From: Auraticoccus cholistanensis
Lineage (GTDB): Bacteria > Actinomycetota > Actinomycetes > Propionibacteriales > Propionibacteriaceae
Direction of reading: 5' to 3'
Length of the DNA: 64,000 nucleotides
Assembly (NCBI RefSeq): GCF_009742705.1
Contig: NZ_WPCU01000003.1
Coordinates: 199,262 to 263,261, forward strand
Shown: in pieces, positions 26,354-34,946 of the stretch
Layout: each line of letters begins with the position of its first letter
Position numbering within the stretch: position 1 is the first letter of the stretch
Translations under genes and position numbers: made by a program
Notes under the pieces: model-generated
The model's input: only the letters and a program-made list of their open reading frames with translations
What the model was told of the DNA's origin: nothing
The model's database searches: none

Positions 26354-27730
26354 TCAGGCGCCGCCGAGCCCGCGGACCAGGTCGTAGAGGTCGAGCACGG
26401 CCAGCACCAGCGGCACGACCGCCATCACGGCCAGCCACTCCAGGATGTCGCCGGTGCGGCCCCAGACGGGGGAGACGAAGCGGTTGTAGGCCTGGGCGGC
26501 GTAGTAGCCCAGGGCCACGGCCAGCGCCACCACCAGCACCATGCCGACGGCCAGCAGCAGCACGCCGTCCTCGACGCCCAGCGCCAGCCGGACGAGGGTC
26601 ATCGCCGTCACCGCCAGACCGCTGAGCAGCACCACCAGCCGCTGCGCGAGCCCGACGAAGGCGCGGGCCCGCAGCAGCAGGGCCAGCCCGCAGGCGCCGG
26701 TGAGGGCCAGCGCCGACCAGCGTCCGTCGAGCACGAGCACCAGCGAGAGCACGGTGGCGCCGGCGCAGGTGGCGAACAGCAGCCCCGCCAGCAGGCGGTC
26801 CGCGGCCACGGCGCGGGCCACGATGTCGGACTGCACCGGCTGGTCGTCGCGGGCCAGCTCCTCGGCCGAGGTGGGCAGGTTGGGCATCGCGACCCGGGCC
26901 AGCCGGTAGCAGAGCCCCGGCAGCCAGGGGGTCACCCCCAGCAGCACGGCCACGGCGACCGCGCAGACCTCCACCGGACGTCCCGGCAGCAGCACCACGG
27001 CCATCGCCACCAGGATCAGCACCAGGGCCGTCACGGCCACCGCCGCGAAGACGTGGGACCGCACCCCGGTGCCGACCGCCATCGTGCCCGCGGCCACCAG
27101 CACCAGCGCGCAGGCGACCAGCGCGCGCAGCCCCACGTCCTCGCTGCCGAGCAGGAACCAGCCGGCCAGCGCGCTCAGCCCGACGGCGAACCAGGCCAGC
27201 GCGTGCGCCACCACGGCCCGGTCGAAGGCCCGGGAGAGCAGGATCGAGGCCAGCCCGGACGCCACCGCCAGCCCCAGCGCCGCCAGGCTGACCGGCAGCT
27301 CGGGACGGTGCAGGACGATCACCAGCGGCGTCCCGATCAGCACAAGCCCGAGCACGGCCAGCGCCATCCGCCGGCTGTGGGCCGGGCGCCAGGACGGCTG
27401 GGTGTTGGTGGAGGTGGCCACGGCGTCGACCACGTCGTCGAAGGCGGCGTCGGGCATCGCGGCCTGGCGCTGCCGCAGGTGCAGCACCTCGCCGTCGCGG
27501 ATGCCGAGCGCCGACACCAGCCGGGTCGGGTCGAAGGGGTCCTCGCCCAGCCGCTGCAGCACCCAGCTGTGGACCGGGTCGCCGGTGGTGGACCCCTCGT
27601 GGCCGGAGAAGCGGACGACGTGGGGCAGCACCTCGCCGATGGTGGCGCTGCCCGGCAGGGCCAGGTCGATCCGCCGGGTCGGCGAGATGACCGTGACGCG
27701 CGCGAGGTCCTCTCCAACGCCTGTGCTCAC
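26354..27730 (-). CDS. eccD: T7SS integral membrane protein EccD
   Basis: Forms the central membrane vestibule of ESX systems. The 458-residue protein has an N-terminal ubiquitin-like (YukD) domain at about residues 10-90 (RIDLALPGSATIGEVLPHVV) and then about 11 TM helices. GTG 27730 is fixed by TAGGGT 6 bases upstream with no ribosome binding site. It is divergent from eccC with 193 bases between them, which also contain a block of tandem repeats. Confidence 0.93.
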   Translation of the reverse strand: MSTGVGEDLARVTVISPTRRIDLALPGSATIGEVLPHVVRFSGHEGSTTGDPVHSWVLQRLGEDPFDPTRLVSALGIRDGEVLHLRQRQAAMPDAAFDDVVDAVATSTNTQPSWRPAHSRRMALAVLGLVLIGTPLVIVLHRPELPVSLAALGLAVASGLASILLSRAFDRAVVAHALAWFAVGLSALAGWFLLGSEDVGLRALVACALVLVAAGTMAVGTGVRSHVFAAVAVTALVLILVAMAVVLLPGRPVEVCAVAVAVLLGVTPWLPGLCYRLARVAMPNLPTSAEELARDDQPVQSDIVARAVAADRLLAGLLFATCAGATVLSLVLVLDGRWSALALTGACGLALLLRARAFVGLAQRLVVLLSGLAVTAMTLVRLALGVEDGVLLLAVGMVLVVALAVALGYYAAQAYNRFVSPVWGRTGDILEWLAVMAVVPLVLAVLDLYDLVRGLGGA

Positions 27731-27736
27731 GGCGGC

Positions 27737-27742
27737 ACCCTA
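27737..27742 (-). promoter_or_regulatory. -10 hexamer TAGGGT of eccD (leaderless)
   Basis: TAGGGT on the minus strand lies 6 bases before GTG 27730 and decides the eccD start. Confidence 0.5.
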
Positions 27743-27778
27743 CTGGGTGACGGTCCACCGGCAGCGGGACGGACAGGC

Positions 27779-27846
27779 CCCCCGCGCAGCGACCCGGGTG
27801 TCCCCCGCGCAGCGGTCGAGGTGTCCCCGCGCAGCGGCCCGGGTGT
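27779..27846. repeat. Three tandem 22-23-bp repeats between eccD and eccC
   Basis: Units of the form CCCCGCGCAGCGRYCSRGGTGT run at about 27779-27801, 27802-27824 and 27825-27846; a degenerate start of a fourth unit (CCCCCTGGCAG) follows. The block lies about 50 bases upstream of the eccD -10 and about 77 bases upstream of the eccC start, so it could hold regulator sites serving both. Confidence 0.85.
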
Positions 27847-27923
27847 CCCCCTGGCAGGGCATGATGTGCCCGGTACAGGGCGGCCGCCGGGCCGCCCCGA
27901 CGCCCGAGGAGGACGCAGCACAG

Positions 27924-30900
27924 ATGGCGGTCAGCATCTTCACCCGCGGCAAGCGGGCCAGTGCTCCGGCCCTGCCGCGCGGCGACCTGCTGCTGGAGTC
28001 CCCGCCCGAGATCCCGCCGCCGGCGACCGCGCGGAACTTCGGGGCCATCCTGCGGATGCTGCCCATGCTGGCCGGTGCCGGCGCGATGGCCATGATGATG
28101 ACCTCCTCCATGGGCGGCGGAGGCGGCCGTGGCGTGATGGGCGCCGTGATGGGCGGCATGTACGGGCTGTCGATGCTCGGCATGATGATCACCCAGACCG
28201 GGCGCTCCAACGACGACCAGGCCCAGCAGCTCGACGCCTCCCGCCGCGACTACTTCCGCTACCTCGCCCAGACCCGGCGCAAGGTCCGCGCGACCGCCGA
28301 GGCCCAGCGCCGGTTCGTGATGTGGCGCCACCCCGCCCCGGAGGACCTGTGGGCGGTGGCGGGGGACCGCCGGATGTGGGAGCGGCGGGTCGACGACGAC
28401 GACTTCGGCTCCATCCGCATCTCCGTGGGGCCGCAGCAGTTCGCGCAGCGGATCACGCCGCCGGAGTCCAAGCCGATCGAGGACCTCGAGCCGCTGACCA
28501 CCGGGGCGCTGCGCCGCTTCATCCGCACCCACCGGACGGTCCCCAGCGTCCCGCTGGCGGTCAGCCTCAAGGGGTTCACCACCATCACCATGGTGGGCGA
28601 CCCCGACGCCCAGCGCCGGCTGGCCTACGCCATGGTGGCCCAGATGGCGGCCTGGCACAGCCCCGACGACCTCGTCCTCGCCGTCTGCGCCGCCCCCGAC
28701 GCGGTGGGGGCGTGGGAGTGGGCCAAGTGGCTGCCCCACGTCCAGCACCCCACCCGCACCGACGGGGCCGGGTCGCTGCGGATGATCACCACCTCGGCCA
28801 ACGAGCTCGCCCAGCTGGCGGAGGGTATGGGCGGGCAGGACCGGCCGCCGGCTCACCTGGTCGTCGTCACCGACGGGGTGCCGGGGGCCAGCGCCGAGAT
28901 GCTGGCCAGCCCCGCCACCCGCGTCACCACCCTGCAGCTGACCCCGCAGCGGGAGCGTCCCCGCCGGATCGAGCCCGCGGTCGCGGTGCTGGAGGTCTCG
29001 CCCACCGAGCTCACGCTGCACCGCCGGCAGGGCTCGGGGCAGGTGGCCTCCACCCCGCTCGGCCGCCCCGACCAGCTGCCGATGGTGCAGGCCGAGCTGC
29101 TGGCCCGGGCGCTGGCGCCCTACCGGATGCCGGAGGTCCGCAGCGACGACGCCGACGAGGGCGACGAGACGCCCGAGGTGGTGTTCGAGGCGCCCAAGGA
29201 CTACCCCGCCCAGCTGGGGGTCGGCGACCCGCTGACGCTGGACACCCGCGTCACCTGGAAGCAGCGGCCGATGCACAAGCGGCTGCGGGTGCCGATCGGC
29301 ACCGGCGAGGACGGCCGCCCGGTCGAGCTCGACATCAAGGAGGCCGCGCTGGGCGGCATGGGCCCGCACGGGCTCTGCATCGGCGCCACCGGGTCGGGCA
29401 AGTCGGAGTTCCTGCGCACCCTGGTGCTCGGCCTGGCCATGACGCACTCCTCGGAGCAGCTCAACTACGTGCTGGTCGACTTCAAGGGCGGTGCGACCTT
29501 CCTCGGCCTGGACGAGCTGCCGCACGTCAGCGCGGTCATCACCAACCTCGAGGGCGAGCTGACGCTGGTCGACCGGATGCAGGACGCCATCGCCGGTGAG
29601 ATGGAGCGGCGGATGGAGGTGCTGCGCGCCGCCGGCAACTTCAAGAACCGCGAGGACTACGAGCAGGCCCGTCAGGAGGGCGCCGACCTGCCGCCGATGC
29701 CCAGCCTGTTCATGGTGGTGGACGAGTTCTCCGAGCTGCTGGCCGCCCGGCCGGAGTTCATCGACCTGTTCATCCAGATCGGTCGGATCGGGCGCTCCAT
29801 CGGGGTGCACCTGCTGCTGGCCTCGCAGCGGCTGGAGGAGAGCAAGCTGCGCGGGCTGGACACCTTCCTGTCCTACCGGATCGCGCTGCGGACGTTCTCC
29901 CCGGCCGAGTCGCGGGTGGTCATCGGGGTGCCCGACGCCTACGAGCTGCCCACCCCGCCGGGCAACGGCTACCTCAAGTTCGACACCGTCTCGATGGTGC
30001 GCTTCAAGGCCGCCTACGTCTCCGGCCCGTGGCACGGCAGCGCCGACCGCGGCCCGGTGCCCGAGGCGGAGGGCGGCGGCGACCCGCTGCAGCGGCGCAG
30101 CTGGGTGCCGCCCGTGCTGGAGTTCAGCGCCCGGCACGTCCCGGTGGTGGTGCCGCCGCGGGAGGACCCCGCACCGGCGCTCCCCGCCACCCTCGACGAG
30201 GTGCCCGCCAGCGCCGAGCCCGCCGAGCAGGAGGACGAGGAGGAGACCCTGCTGTCCATCGTGGTGGACAAGCTCCGCGGGAAGGGCTGGCCCGCCCACC
30301 GGGTCTGGCTGCCGCCGCTGGACGAGCCGCCGACGGTCGACCAGCTGCTCCGCAGCGACCTGGTCGAGGTGGAGGGCCGGGGGCTGACCACCGCCGACAG
30401 CCGGCTGCACGGACGCCTCGGCGCCCCCGTGGCGCTGGTGGACCGTCCCCGCCAGCAGCGCCGGGACCCGATGTGGCTGGACTTCTCCGGCTCCGGCGGC
30501 AACATGGCCGTGGTCGGCGGTCCGCAGGCGGGCAAGAGCACCGCGATCCGCACCATGATCGCCTCGATGGCGCTCACCCACACCCCCGACGAGGTCGGCT
30601 TCTACTGCCTCGACTTCGGCGGCGGGTCGCTGGCCTCGCTGCGCGACCTGCCGCACGTCGGCTCGGTGTGCTCGCGGCTGGACACCGACCGGGTCCGGCG
30701 GACGGTGGCCGAGATGACCTCGCTGCTGCAGGCCCGTGAGGTCGCCTTCGCCGAGCTCGGCATCGACGGCATGAGCAGCTACCGCCGCGGCCGGCGCAAC
30801 GGCACGGTGGAGCGGGACCGCTTCCCGACCGACGTCTTCCTGGTCGTCGACGGCTGGATGACGCTGCGGCAGGAGTTCGAGGCGATGGAGGCCTCGGTCA

Positions 30901-31994
30901 CCGCCCTGGCGGCCCGCGGGCTCGGGTTCGGCATCCACGTGGTGGCCACCTCCAACAAGTGGTCGGAGTTCCGGATCAACATCCGCGACCTGCTGCAGAG
31001 CCGGGTGGAGCTGAAGCTGGGCGACTCCTTCGAGTCCGAGATCGACCGCAAGCGGGCCAACCTGGTCCCGGCCGGGCGTCCCGGGCGCGGGCTCTCCGCC
31101 GACGCCCTGCACATGCTGACCGCGCTGCCGCGGATCGACTCGGTGATGAGCACCGACGACCTCTCCGAGGGGTCACGGGCGATGGTGCAGCGGGTCCGCG
31201 CGGCCTGGCCCGGTCCCGGTGTCGCGCCGGTGCGGATGCTGCCCGACGACCTGCCGGTCACCGCGCTGCCGCGGATGGAGCACGACACCCGCGACCGCAC
31301 GCTGTGGTTCGGCATCGACGAGCTGGAGCTGGCCCCGGTGGGGCTGGACCCGCTGGCCGACCCGCACATGGTCATCTTCGGCGCCCCCGAGTGCGGCAAG
31401 TCGACGCTGCTGCGCACGATCCTCAACGGCATCACCACCCGGTACACGCCGAAGGAGGCCAAGGTGATGATCCTCGACTACCGGCGCTCCCTGCTGGGTG
31501 CGGTCGAGGGCGACCACATGGCCGGCTACGCCGCCTCGGCGGCAGCGGCCACCCAGCTGATGAAGGACGCCGCGGCCGCGGTCCGCTCCCGGCTGCCCGG
31601 TCCGGACGTCACCCAGCAGCAGCTGCGGGACCGCAGCTGGTGGAAGGGCTCGGACCTGTTCATCGTCATCGACGACTACGAGCTGGTCGGCACCAGCATG
31701 GGACACGCCATGCAGCCGTTCTTCGACCTGGTCAGCCAGGCGGCCGACATCGGTCTGCACATCATCCTGGCCCGCGGCATGGGCGGCGCCGGCCGGGCGG
31801 TGTTCTCCGACCAGATCATCGCCCGGGCCAAGGACGCGCAGAACCCGGGGATCGTCATGAGCGGCACCCGCGACGAGGGCGTGCTGCTGGGCGACGTCCG
31901 TCCGCAGCCGCTGCCGCCCGGCCGGGGCACCCTGGTCACCCGCGCCGGCAAGGTGCTGGTGCAGACCGCCCACACGCCGCCCAAGGAGCTCTGA
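27924..31994 (+). CDS. eccC: T7SS motor ATPase EccC (three ATPase domains)
   Basis: FtsK/SpoIIIE-type motor that recognises WXG100 substrates and drives export. The 1356-residue single chain corresponds to fused EccCa+EccCb. Two N-terminal TM segments (about 40-90) are followed by three P-loop domains: Walker A GATGSGKS at about 487, GGPQAGKST at about 864 and GAPECGKST at about 1152. Domain 1 keeps an acidic Walker B (MVVDEFSEL), whereas domains 2 and 3 have LVVDGW and IVIDDY, as usual for EccC. ATG 27924 is preceded by GAGGAGG. The open frame continues upstream to 27069 without EccC features. Confidence 0.96.
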   Translation: MAVSIFTRGKRASAPALPRGDLLLESPPEIPPPATARNFGAILRMLPMLAGAGAMAMMMTSSMGGGGGRGVMGAVMGGMYGLSMLGMMITQTGRSNDDQAQQLDASRRDYFRYLAQTRRKVRATAEAQRRFVMWRHPAPEDLWAVAGDRRMWERRVDDDDFGSIRISVGPQQFAQRITPPESKPIEDLEPLTTGALRRFIRTHRTVPSVPLAVSLKGFTTITMVGDPDAQRRLAYAMVAQMAAWHSPDDLVLAVCAAPDAVGAWEWAKWLPHVQHPTRTDGAGSLRMITTSANELAQLAEGMGGQDRPPAHLVVVTDGVPGASAEMLASPATRVTTLQLTPQRERPRRIEPAVAVLEVSPTELTLHRRQGSGQVASTPLGRPDQLPMVQAELLARALAPYRMPEVRSDDADEGDETPEVVFEAPKDYPAQLGVGDPLTLDTRVTWKQRPMHKRLRVPIGTGEDGRPVELDIKEAALGGMGPHGLCIGATGSGKSEFLRTLVLGLAMTHSSEQLNYVLVDFKGGATFLGLDELPHVSAVITNLEGELTLVDRMQDAIAGEMERRMEVLRAAGNFKNREDYEQARQEGADLPPMPSLFMVVDEFSELLAARPEFIDLFIQIGRIGRSIGVHLLLASQRLEESKLRGLDTFLSYRIALRTFSPAESRVVIGVPDAYELPTPPGNGYLKFDTVSMVRFKAAYVSGPWHGSADRGPVPEAEGGGDPLQRRSWVPPVLEFSARHVPVVVPPREDPAPALPATLDEVPASAEPAEQEDEEETLLSIVVDKLRGKGWPAHRVWLPPLDEPPTVDQLLRSDLVEVEGRGLTTADSRLHGRLGAPVALVDRPRQQRRDPMWLDFSGSGGNMAVVGGPQAGKSTAIRTMIASMALTHTPDEVGFYCLDFGGGSLASLRDLPHVGSVCSRLDTDRVRRTVAEMTSLLQAREVAFAELGIDGMSSYRRGRRNGTVERDRFPTDVFLVVDGWMTLRQEFEAMEASVTALAARGLGFGIHVVATSNKWSEFRINIRDLLQSRVELKLGDSFESEIDRKRANLVPAGRPGRGLSADALHMLTALPRIDSVMSTDDLSEGSRAMVQRVRAAWPGPGVAPVRMLPDDLPVTALPRMEHDTRDRTLWFGIDELELAPVGLDPLADPHMVIFGAPECGKSTLLRTILNGITTRYTPKEAKVMILDYRRSLLGAVEGDHMAGYAASAAAATQLMKDAAAAVRSRLPGPDVTQQQLRDRSWWKGSDLFIVIDDYELVGTSMGHAMQPFFDLVSQAADIGLHIILARGMGGAGRAVFSDQIIARAKDAQNPGIVMSGTRDEGVLLGDVRPQPLPPGRGTLVTRAGKVLVQTAHTPPKEL

Positions 31995-32009
31995 GAGCCG
32001 GACGCTCCC

Positions 32010-32052
32010 GAGGGGGCGCCTCTGAGGGGGCGCCTCTGAGGGGGGTGCCTGT
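32010..32052. repeat. Three tandem 14-15-bp repeats between eccC and mycP
   Basis: GAGGGGGCGCCTCT (32010-32023) is repeated exactly at 32024-32037 and as GAGGGGGGTGCCTGT at 32038-32052, 16 bases after the eccC stop and between convergent genes. Each unit contains a small GGCGCC palindrome, so the block can fold. Confidence 0.8.
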
Positions 32053-32077
32053 GTGGGCGGGCGCCCCGGCGCGGTGG

Positions 32078-33391
32078 TCAGCGCGGGTCGGGACGGTCGC
32101 CGCGCGAGGGCGTCCAGCCCCGCCGGCGACCGGCGGGCAGCGAGGCGGCGACCACCGCGGCCGCCACCACCAGCACCACCGCGCCACCGGCCAGCAGCAG
32201 CGCCCGGTCGCGGGCGCGGTGGTCCGGCGGCGGGCGGTCGCGGTAGTCCTCGGCCGGGGTCGGGCTGGCCACCGGTCCGGGCGCGGGCGTCTGGGCGCCG
32301 ACCACCTCGGTGAGGGCGGCCACCGGGTTGACCACGCCCCAGCCGGCCTGGGCGTCGGGCACGGAGCGGGGGATCGGGTCGGCGGTCCGGCGCAGCCGCC
32401 GCGCCACCTGGGCCGGGGTCAGGTCCGGCTCCCGCTCGAGCAGCAGGGCCACCACCCCGCTCACCTGCGGGGCGGCGAAGGAGGTGCCCTCCACCGTCGC
32501 CCACGAGACCTCGCCGTGCTGCGAGGGCGAGGCGGTCAGCACCTGCTCCCCGGGCGCGGACACGGTGACCTGCAGCCCCTCGCTGGACTGGGAGAACGCG
32601 GCAGGGGCGTCGGTGCGGGTGGTCGCCCCCACCGCGATGACCCCCGGCCAGGCCGCGGGGTAGGGGGTCGGGGCGCCCGGCTGGCCGTTGCCGGCGGCGG
32701 CGACCACCACGATGCCGGCGGCGATGGCGTCGGCCACGGCGTCCTCGTAGTCGGGGTCGTAGCTGGAGGTCTGGGAGATGTTGATGATGTCGACCCCCTC
32801 GGCGGTGGCCGCGCGGACGGCCTCCACCACGGGGGCGATCGGCTCGCGCTGCTGCTGCTGCGGGGGCTGGCCGTCCTGCGGCAGGGCGGGTCCCCGCTCC
32901 AGGGAGCGCATCACGACCACGCTGGCCTCGGGCGCGACGCCGGTGAAGTCGGTGCCCTCCGCCCCGGGCTGGCCCACGATGAGGGAGGTGACCTGGGTGC
33001 CGTGGCGGCAGTCGCGCAGGTCGGTGCCGGGCTCCACGGTGGCCTCGAAGCCGGTGTAGTTGACGACGCTGACGTCGGCGCCGTCCAGGGCGGGCACCTC
33101 GGTGTCGGCGCCGGTGTCGATGACGGCGATCCTGACCCCGCGCCCGGTGGCCAGCTCGGCGGCCTCGTCCAGCCCCAGCCGCTGCGCCGCCCAGGAGTCC
33201 ACCGCCGGGGTGGCCTGGAAGTTCTGGCACTCCGAGCTGTCGAACACCTCCCCGTCGCCGACCGCCCCGGCCGGCAGGGCGGCGGGGGACAGCAGCCCCA
33301 GCGCGGACCCGAGCGCGAGCGCGGCGGTGCCGGCGCGGACCGTGCGGCGTCTCCCGGGACGGTCGCCGGAGGCGGGCACGGGGATCGGCAC
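32078..33391 (-). CDS. mycP: Mycosin, T7SS subtilisin-like protease MycP
   Basis: Membrane-anchored serine protease required for ESX secretion. The 437-residue protein has an N-terminal signal/anchor region (about 18-44), catalytic Asp at about 92 (AVIDTGAD), His at about 130 (CRHGTQVTSL) and Ser at about 304 (EGTSFAAPQVSG), and one C-terminal TM helix (about 400-422) before a basic tail. The start is set at GTG 33391 since TAGTCT then lies 6 bases upstream; an in-frame GTG at 33397 abuts the hexamer and is less likely. Convergent with eccC. Confidence 0.94.
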   Translation of the reverse strand: MPIPVPASGDRPGRRRTVRAGTAALALGSALGLLSPAALPAGAVGDGEVFDSSECQNFQATPAVDSWAAQRLGLDEAAELATGRGVRIAVIDTGADTEVPALDGADVSVVNYTGFEATVEPGTDLRDCRHGTQVTSLIVGQPGAEGTDFTGVAPEASVVVMRSLERGPALPQDGQPPQQQQREPIAPVVEAVRAATAEGVDIINISQTSSYDPDYEDAVADAIAAGIVVVAAAGNGQPGAPTPYPAAWPGVIAVGATTRTDAPAAFSQSSEGLQVTVSAPGEQVLTASPSQHGEVSWATVEGTSFAAPQVSGVVALLLEREPDLTPAQVARRLRRTADPIPRSVPDAQAGWGVVNPVAALTEVVGAQTPAPGPVASPTPAEDYRDRPPPDHRARDRALLLAGGAVVLVVAAAVVAASLPAGRRRGWTPSRGDRPDPR

Positions 33392-33397
33392 GGGCAC

Positions 33398-33403
33398 AGA
33401 CTA
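33398..33403 (-). promoter_or_regulatory. -10 hexamer TAGTCT of mycP (leaderless)
   Basis: TAGTCT on the minus strand is 6 bases before GTG 33391. It rules against GTG 33397, which would have no spacing from the hexamer. Confidence 0.5.
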
Positions 33404-33459
33404 CGGCCCGGCGGGGGCGGGCGACCGGTGCCGCCGGGGGGCTATGCTCGGGACGACAT

Positions 33460-33564
33460 CTTCGGGAGCTCGCACCCTGTGGCGGGCTGAGAGGGCGGAG
33501 TGGCGACGACGTCGCCGGGTCCCCGACCGACTGAACCTGACCGGGTAATGCCGGCGTAGGGAGG
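33460..33564 (+). ncRNA. TPP riboswitch (THI element) controlling cytX
   Basis: The conserved thi-box core is visible: an early GGGAGCTCGCACCC arm, the invariant GGCTGAGAGG at about 33485-33494, a variable GC hairpin, GACCGACTGAACCTGACCGGGTAATGCCGGC, and the closing GTAGGGAGG that includes the cytX ribosome binding site. Because the Shine-Dalgarno is part of the last helix, thiamin pyrophosphate would mainly block translation initiation. Confidence 0.95.
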
Positions 33565-33568
33565 ATCC

Positions 33569-34906
33569 ATGAGCACGTCCACGCACCCCTCCAGCCCTGC
33601 CACCACCTCTCCGGGGCGCGTCGAGGCCCCCCTGGTGCTCACCACCGAGCCGCCGCGACCGCTCGGCTTCTGGGACCAGTTCGCCACCTGGGCCAACCTC
33701 GGCATCTCGCTGTTCGGCCCGCTGACCGGCGCGCTGGTCGTCGCCACCACCGGCTCGGTGGCCAGCGGTCTGCTCGCGGTCGTGGTCGGGTGCGTGCTCG
33801 GCAGCGCCCTGCTCGCCTGCGCGGCCGTGTTCGGCTCCCGCACCGGCGCCCCGGCGATGGTGGCGCTGCGGGGGCTGTTCGGCCGGCGGGGCTCGGTGGC
33901 GCCCACGGTGCTCAACATCGGGCAGAACGTGGGCTGGGCCACGATGGAGATCATCGTCATCTCGACCGCGGCGGCGCTCGTGCTCGGCGACGGCTGGCGG
34001 GTGCCGGTGGCCGTGCTGGCCGGTGCGGCCGCCACCTGGATGGCGGTCCGCCCGCTGGGCAGCGTCCGGCTGCTGCGCAAGGTGATGGTGTGGCTGGTGC
34101 TGGCGGCCTCGGTGCTGCTCTACGTCCAGGTGCTGCTGCAGCCGAGCCGACCTATCGACCAGTCCGGGGTGCTCGGCTTCTGGCCGGCGGTCGACATCGC
34201 CGTCGCCGGGGTGGTCTCCTTCGCCCCGCTCGCCGCCGACTACTCCCGCCACTCCCGCTCCGGCCGTGACGCCTTCCTCGGCGCCGGCCTGGGCTACGGG
34301 CTGGCCGCGGTGGCCTACTACAGCCTCGGCGTGGTGGCCATCTCCCGGGTCGGCGGGGACGACCTCATCGCCGCGCTGATCGCCCTGCCGGCCGGCTGGA
34401 TCGCGCTGACCGTGCTGCTGGTGGACGAGGTCGACGAGGCCTTCGCCAACGTCTACTCCACCACCATGTCGGTGCAGAACCTCTTCCCCGACCTGGACCG
34501 GCGCTGGGTGGCGCTCGGGGTCGGCGGGCTGGCCACGCTGGTCGCCTGCCTGCTCGACCTCAGCCGCTACCAGTCGTTCCTGTACCTGATCGGCTCGGTC
34601 TTCGTGCCGCTGTTCGCCGTGGCCGCCGCCGACTTCTTCCTGGTCTCGCGAGGCCGCTGGGACGTGTCGGCCTCCGCCCGGCTGCGGCTGGCCCCGCTGC
34701 TCGCGTGGCTGTGCGGGTTCGTCACCTACCAGCTGATCGCCCCGGGCACCGTGCCGGGGTGGTCGACGGCGTGGGCGGCGCTCGCCGCGGCCGTCGGCTT
34801 CTCCGCCCCCAGCTGGCTCGGCTCGTCGGTGGCGGCGATCCTCGTCGGGGTGGTGGCGATGTGGGTGCTGGGTCGCGCGGGGCAGCGGCTGCGTCGGCTG
34901 CGCTGA
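33569..34906 (+). CDS. cytX: CytX, likely hydroxymethylpyrimidine transporter
   Basis: Membrane transporter of the NCS1 (purine-cytosine permease) family, 445 residues with about 12 TM helices. The CytX branch is defined by its thiamin link: a TPP riboswitch ends at its ribosome binding site (GTAGGGAGGATCC ATG). Family-like segments are GFWDQFATWANLGISLFGPLTGALV near the N-terminus and FAPLAADYSRHSRSGRDAFLG in the middle. It probably imports HMP or a related pyrimidine for thiamin salvage, functionally linked to tenA at 7071. Confidence 0.93.
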   Translation: MSTSTHPSSPATTSPGRVEAPLVLTTEPPRPLGFWDQFATWANLGISLFGPLTGALVVATTGSVASGLLAVVVGCVLGSALLACAAVFGSRTGAPAMVALRGLFGRRGSVAPTVLNIGQNVGWATMEIIVISTAAALVLGDGWRVPVAVLAGAAATWMAVRPLGSVRLLRKVMVWLVLAASVLLYVQVLLQPSRPIDQSGVLGFWPAVDIAVAGVVSFAPLAADYSRHSRSGRDAFLGAGLGYGLAAVAYYSLGVVAISRVGGDDLIAALIALPAGWIALTVLLVDEVDEAFANVYSTTMSVQNLFPDLDRRWVALGVGGLATLVACLLDLSRYQSFLYLIGSVFVPLFAVAAADFFLVSRGRWDVSASARLRLAPLLAWLCGFVTYQLIAPGTVPGWSTAWAALAAAVGFSAPSWLGSSVAAILVGVVAMWVLGRAGQRLRRLR

Positions 34907-34946
34907 ACCGTCGCCCTCGCCCCGGGGTTCTGTCAGACTGCTGGCC

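Noticed and set aside
27779-27846. Possible CRISPR array or plasmid-type iteron origin
   Set aside because: No spacers, only three units, no replication initiator gene and no AT-rich unwinding region nearby.
26214-31112. Very long minus-strand open frame (1632 codons) antisense to eccC
   Set aside because: It lies opposite the clearly recognised EccC and EccD genes, has Arg/Gly/Ala/Pro-biased nonsense composition, no domains, and results from the lack of stop codons in very GC-rich DNA.
33391-33460. Second regulatory RNA upstream of mycP
   Set aside because: The 60-70 bases between mycP and the TPP riboswitch show only the mycP -10 element; no conserved RNA motif was seen.
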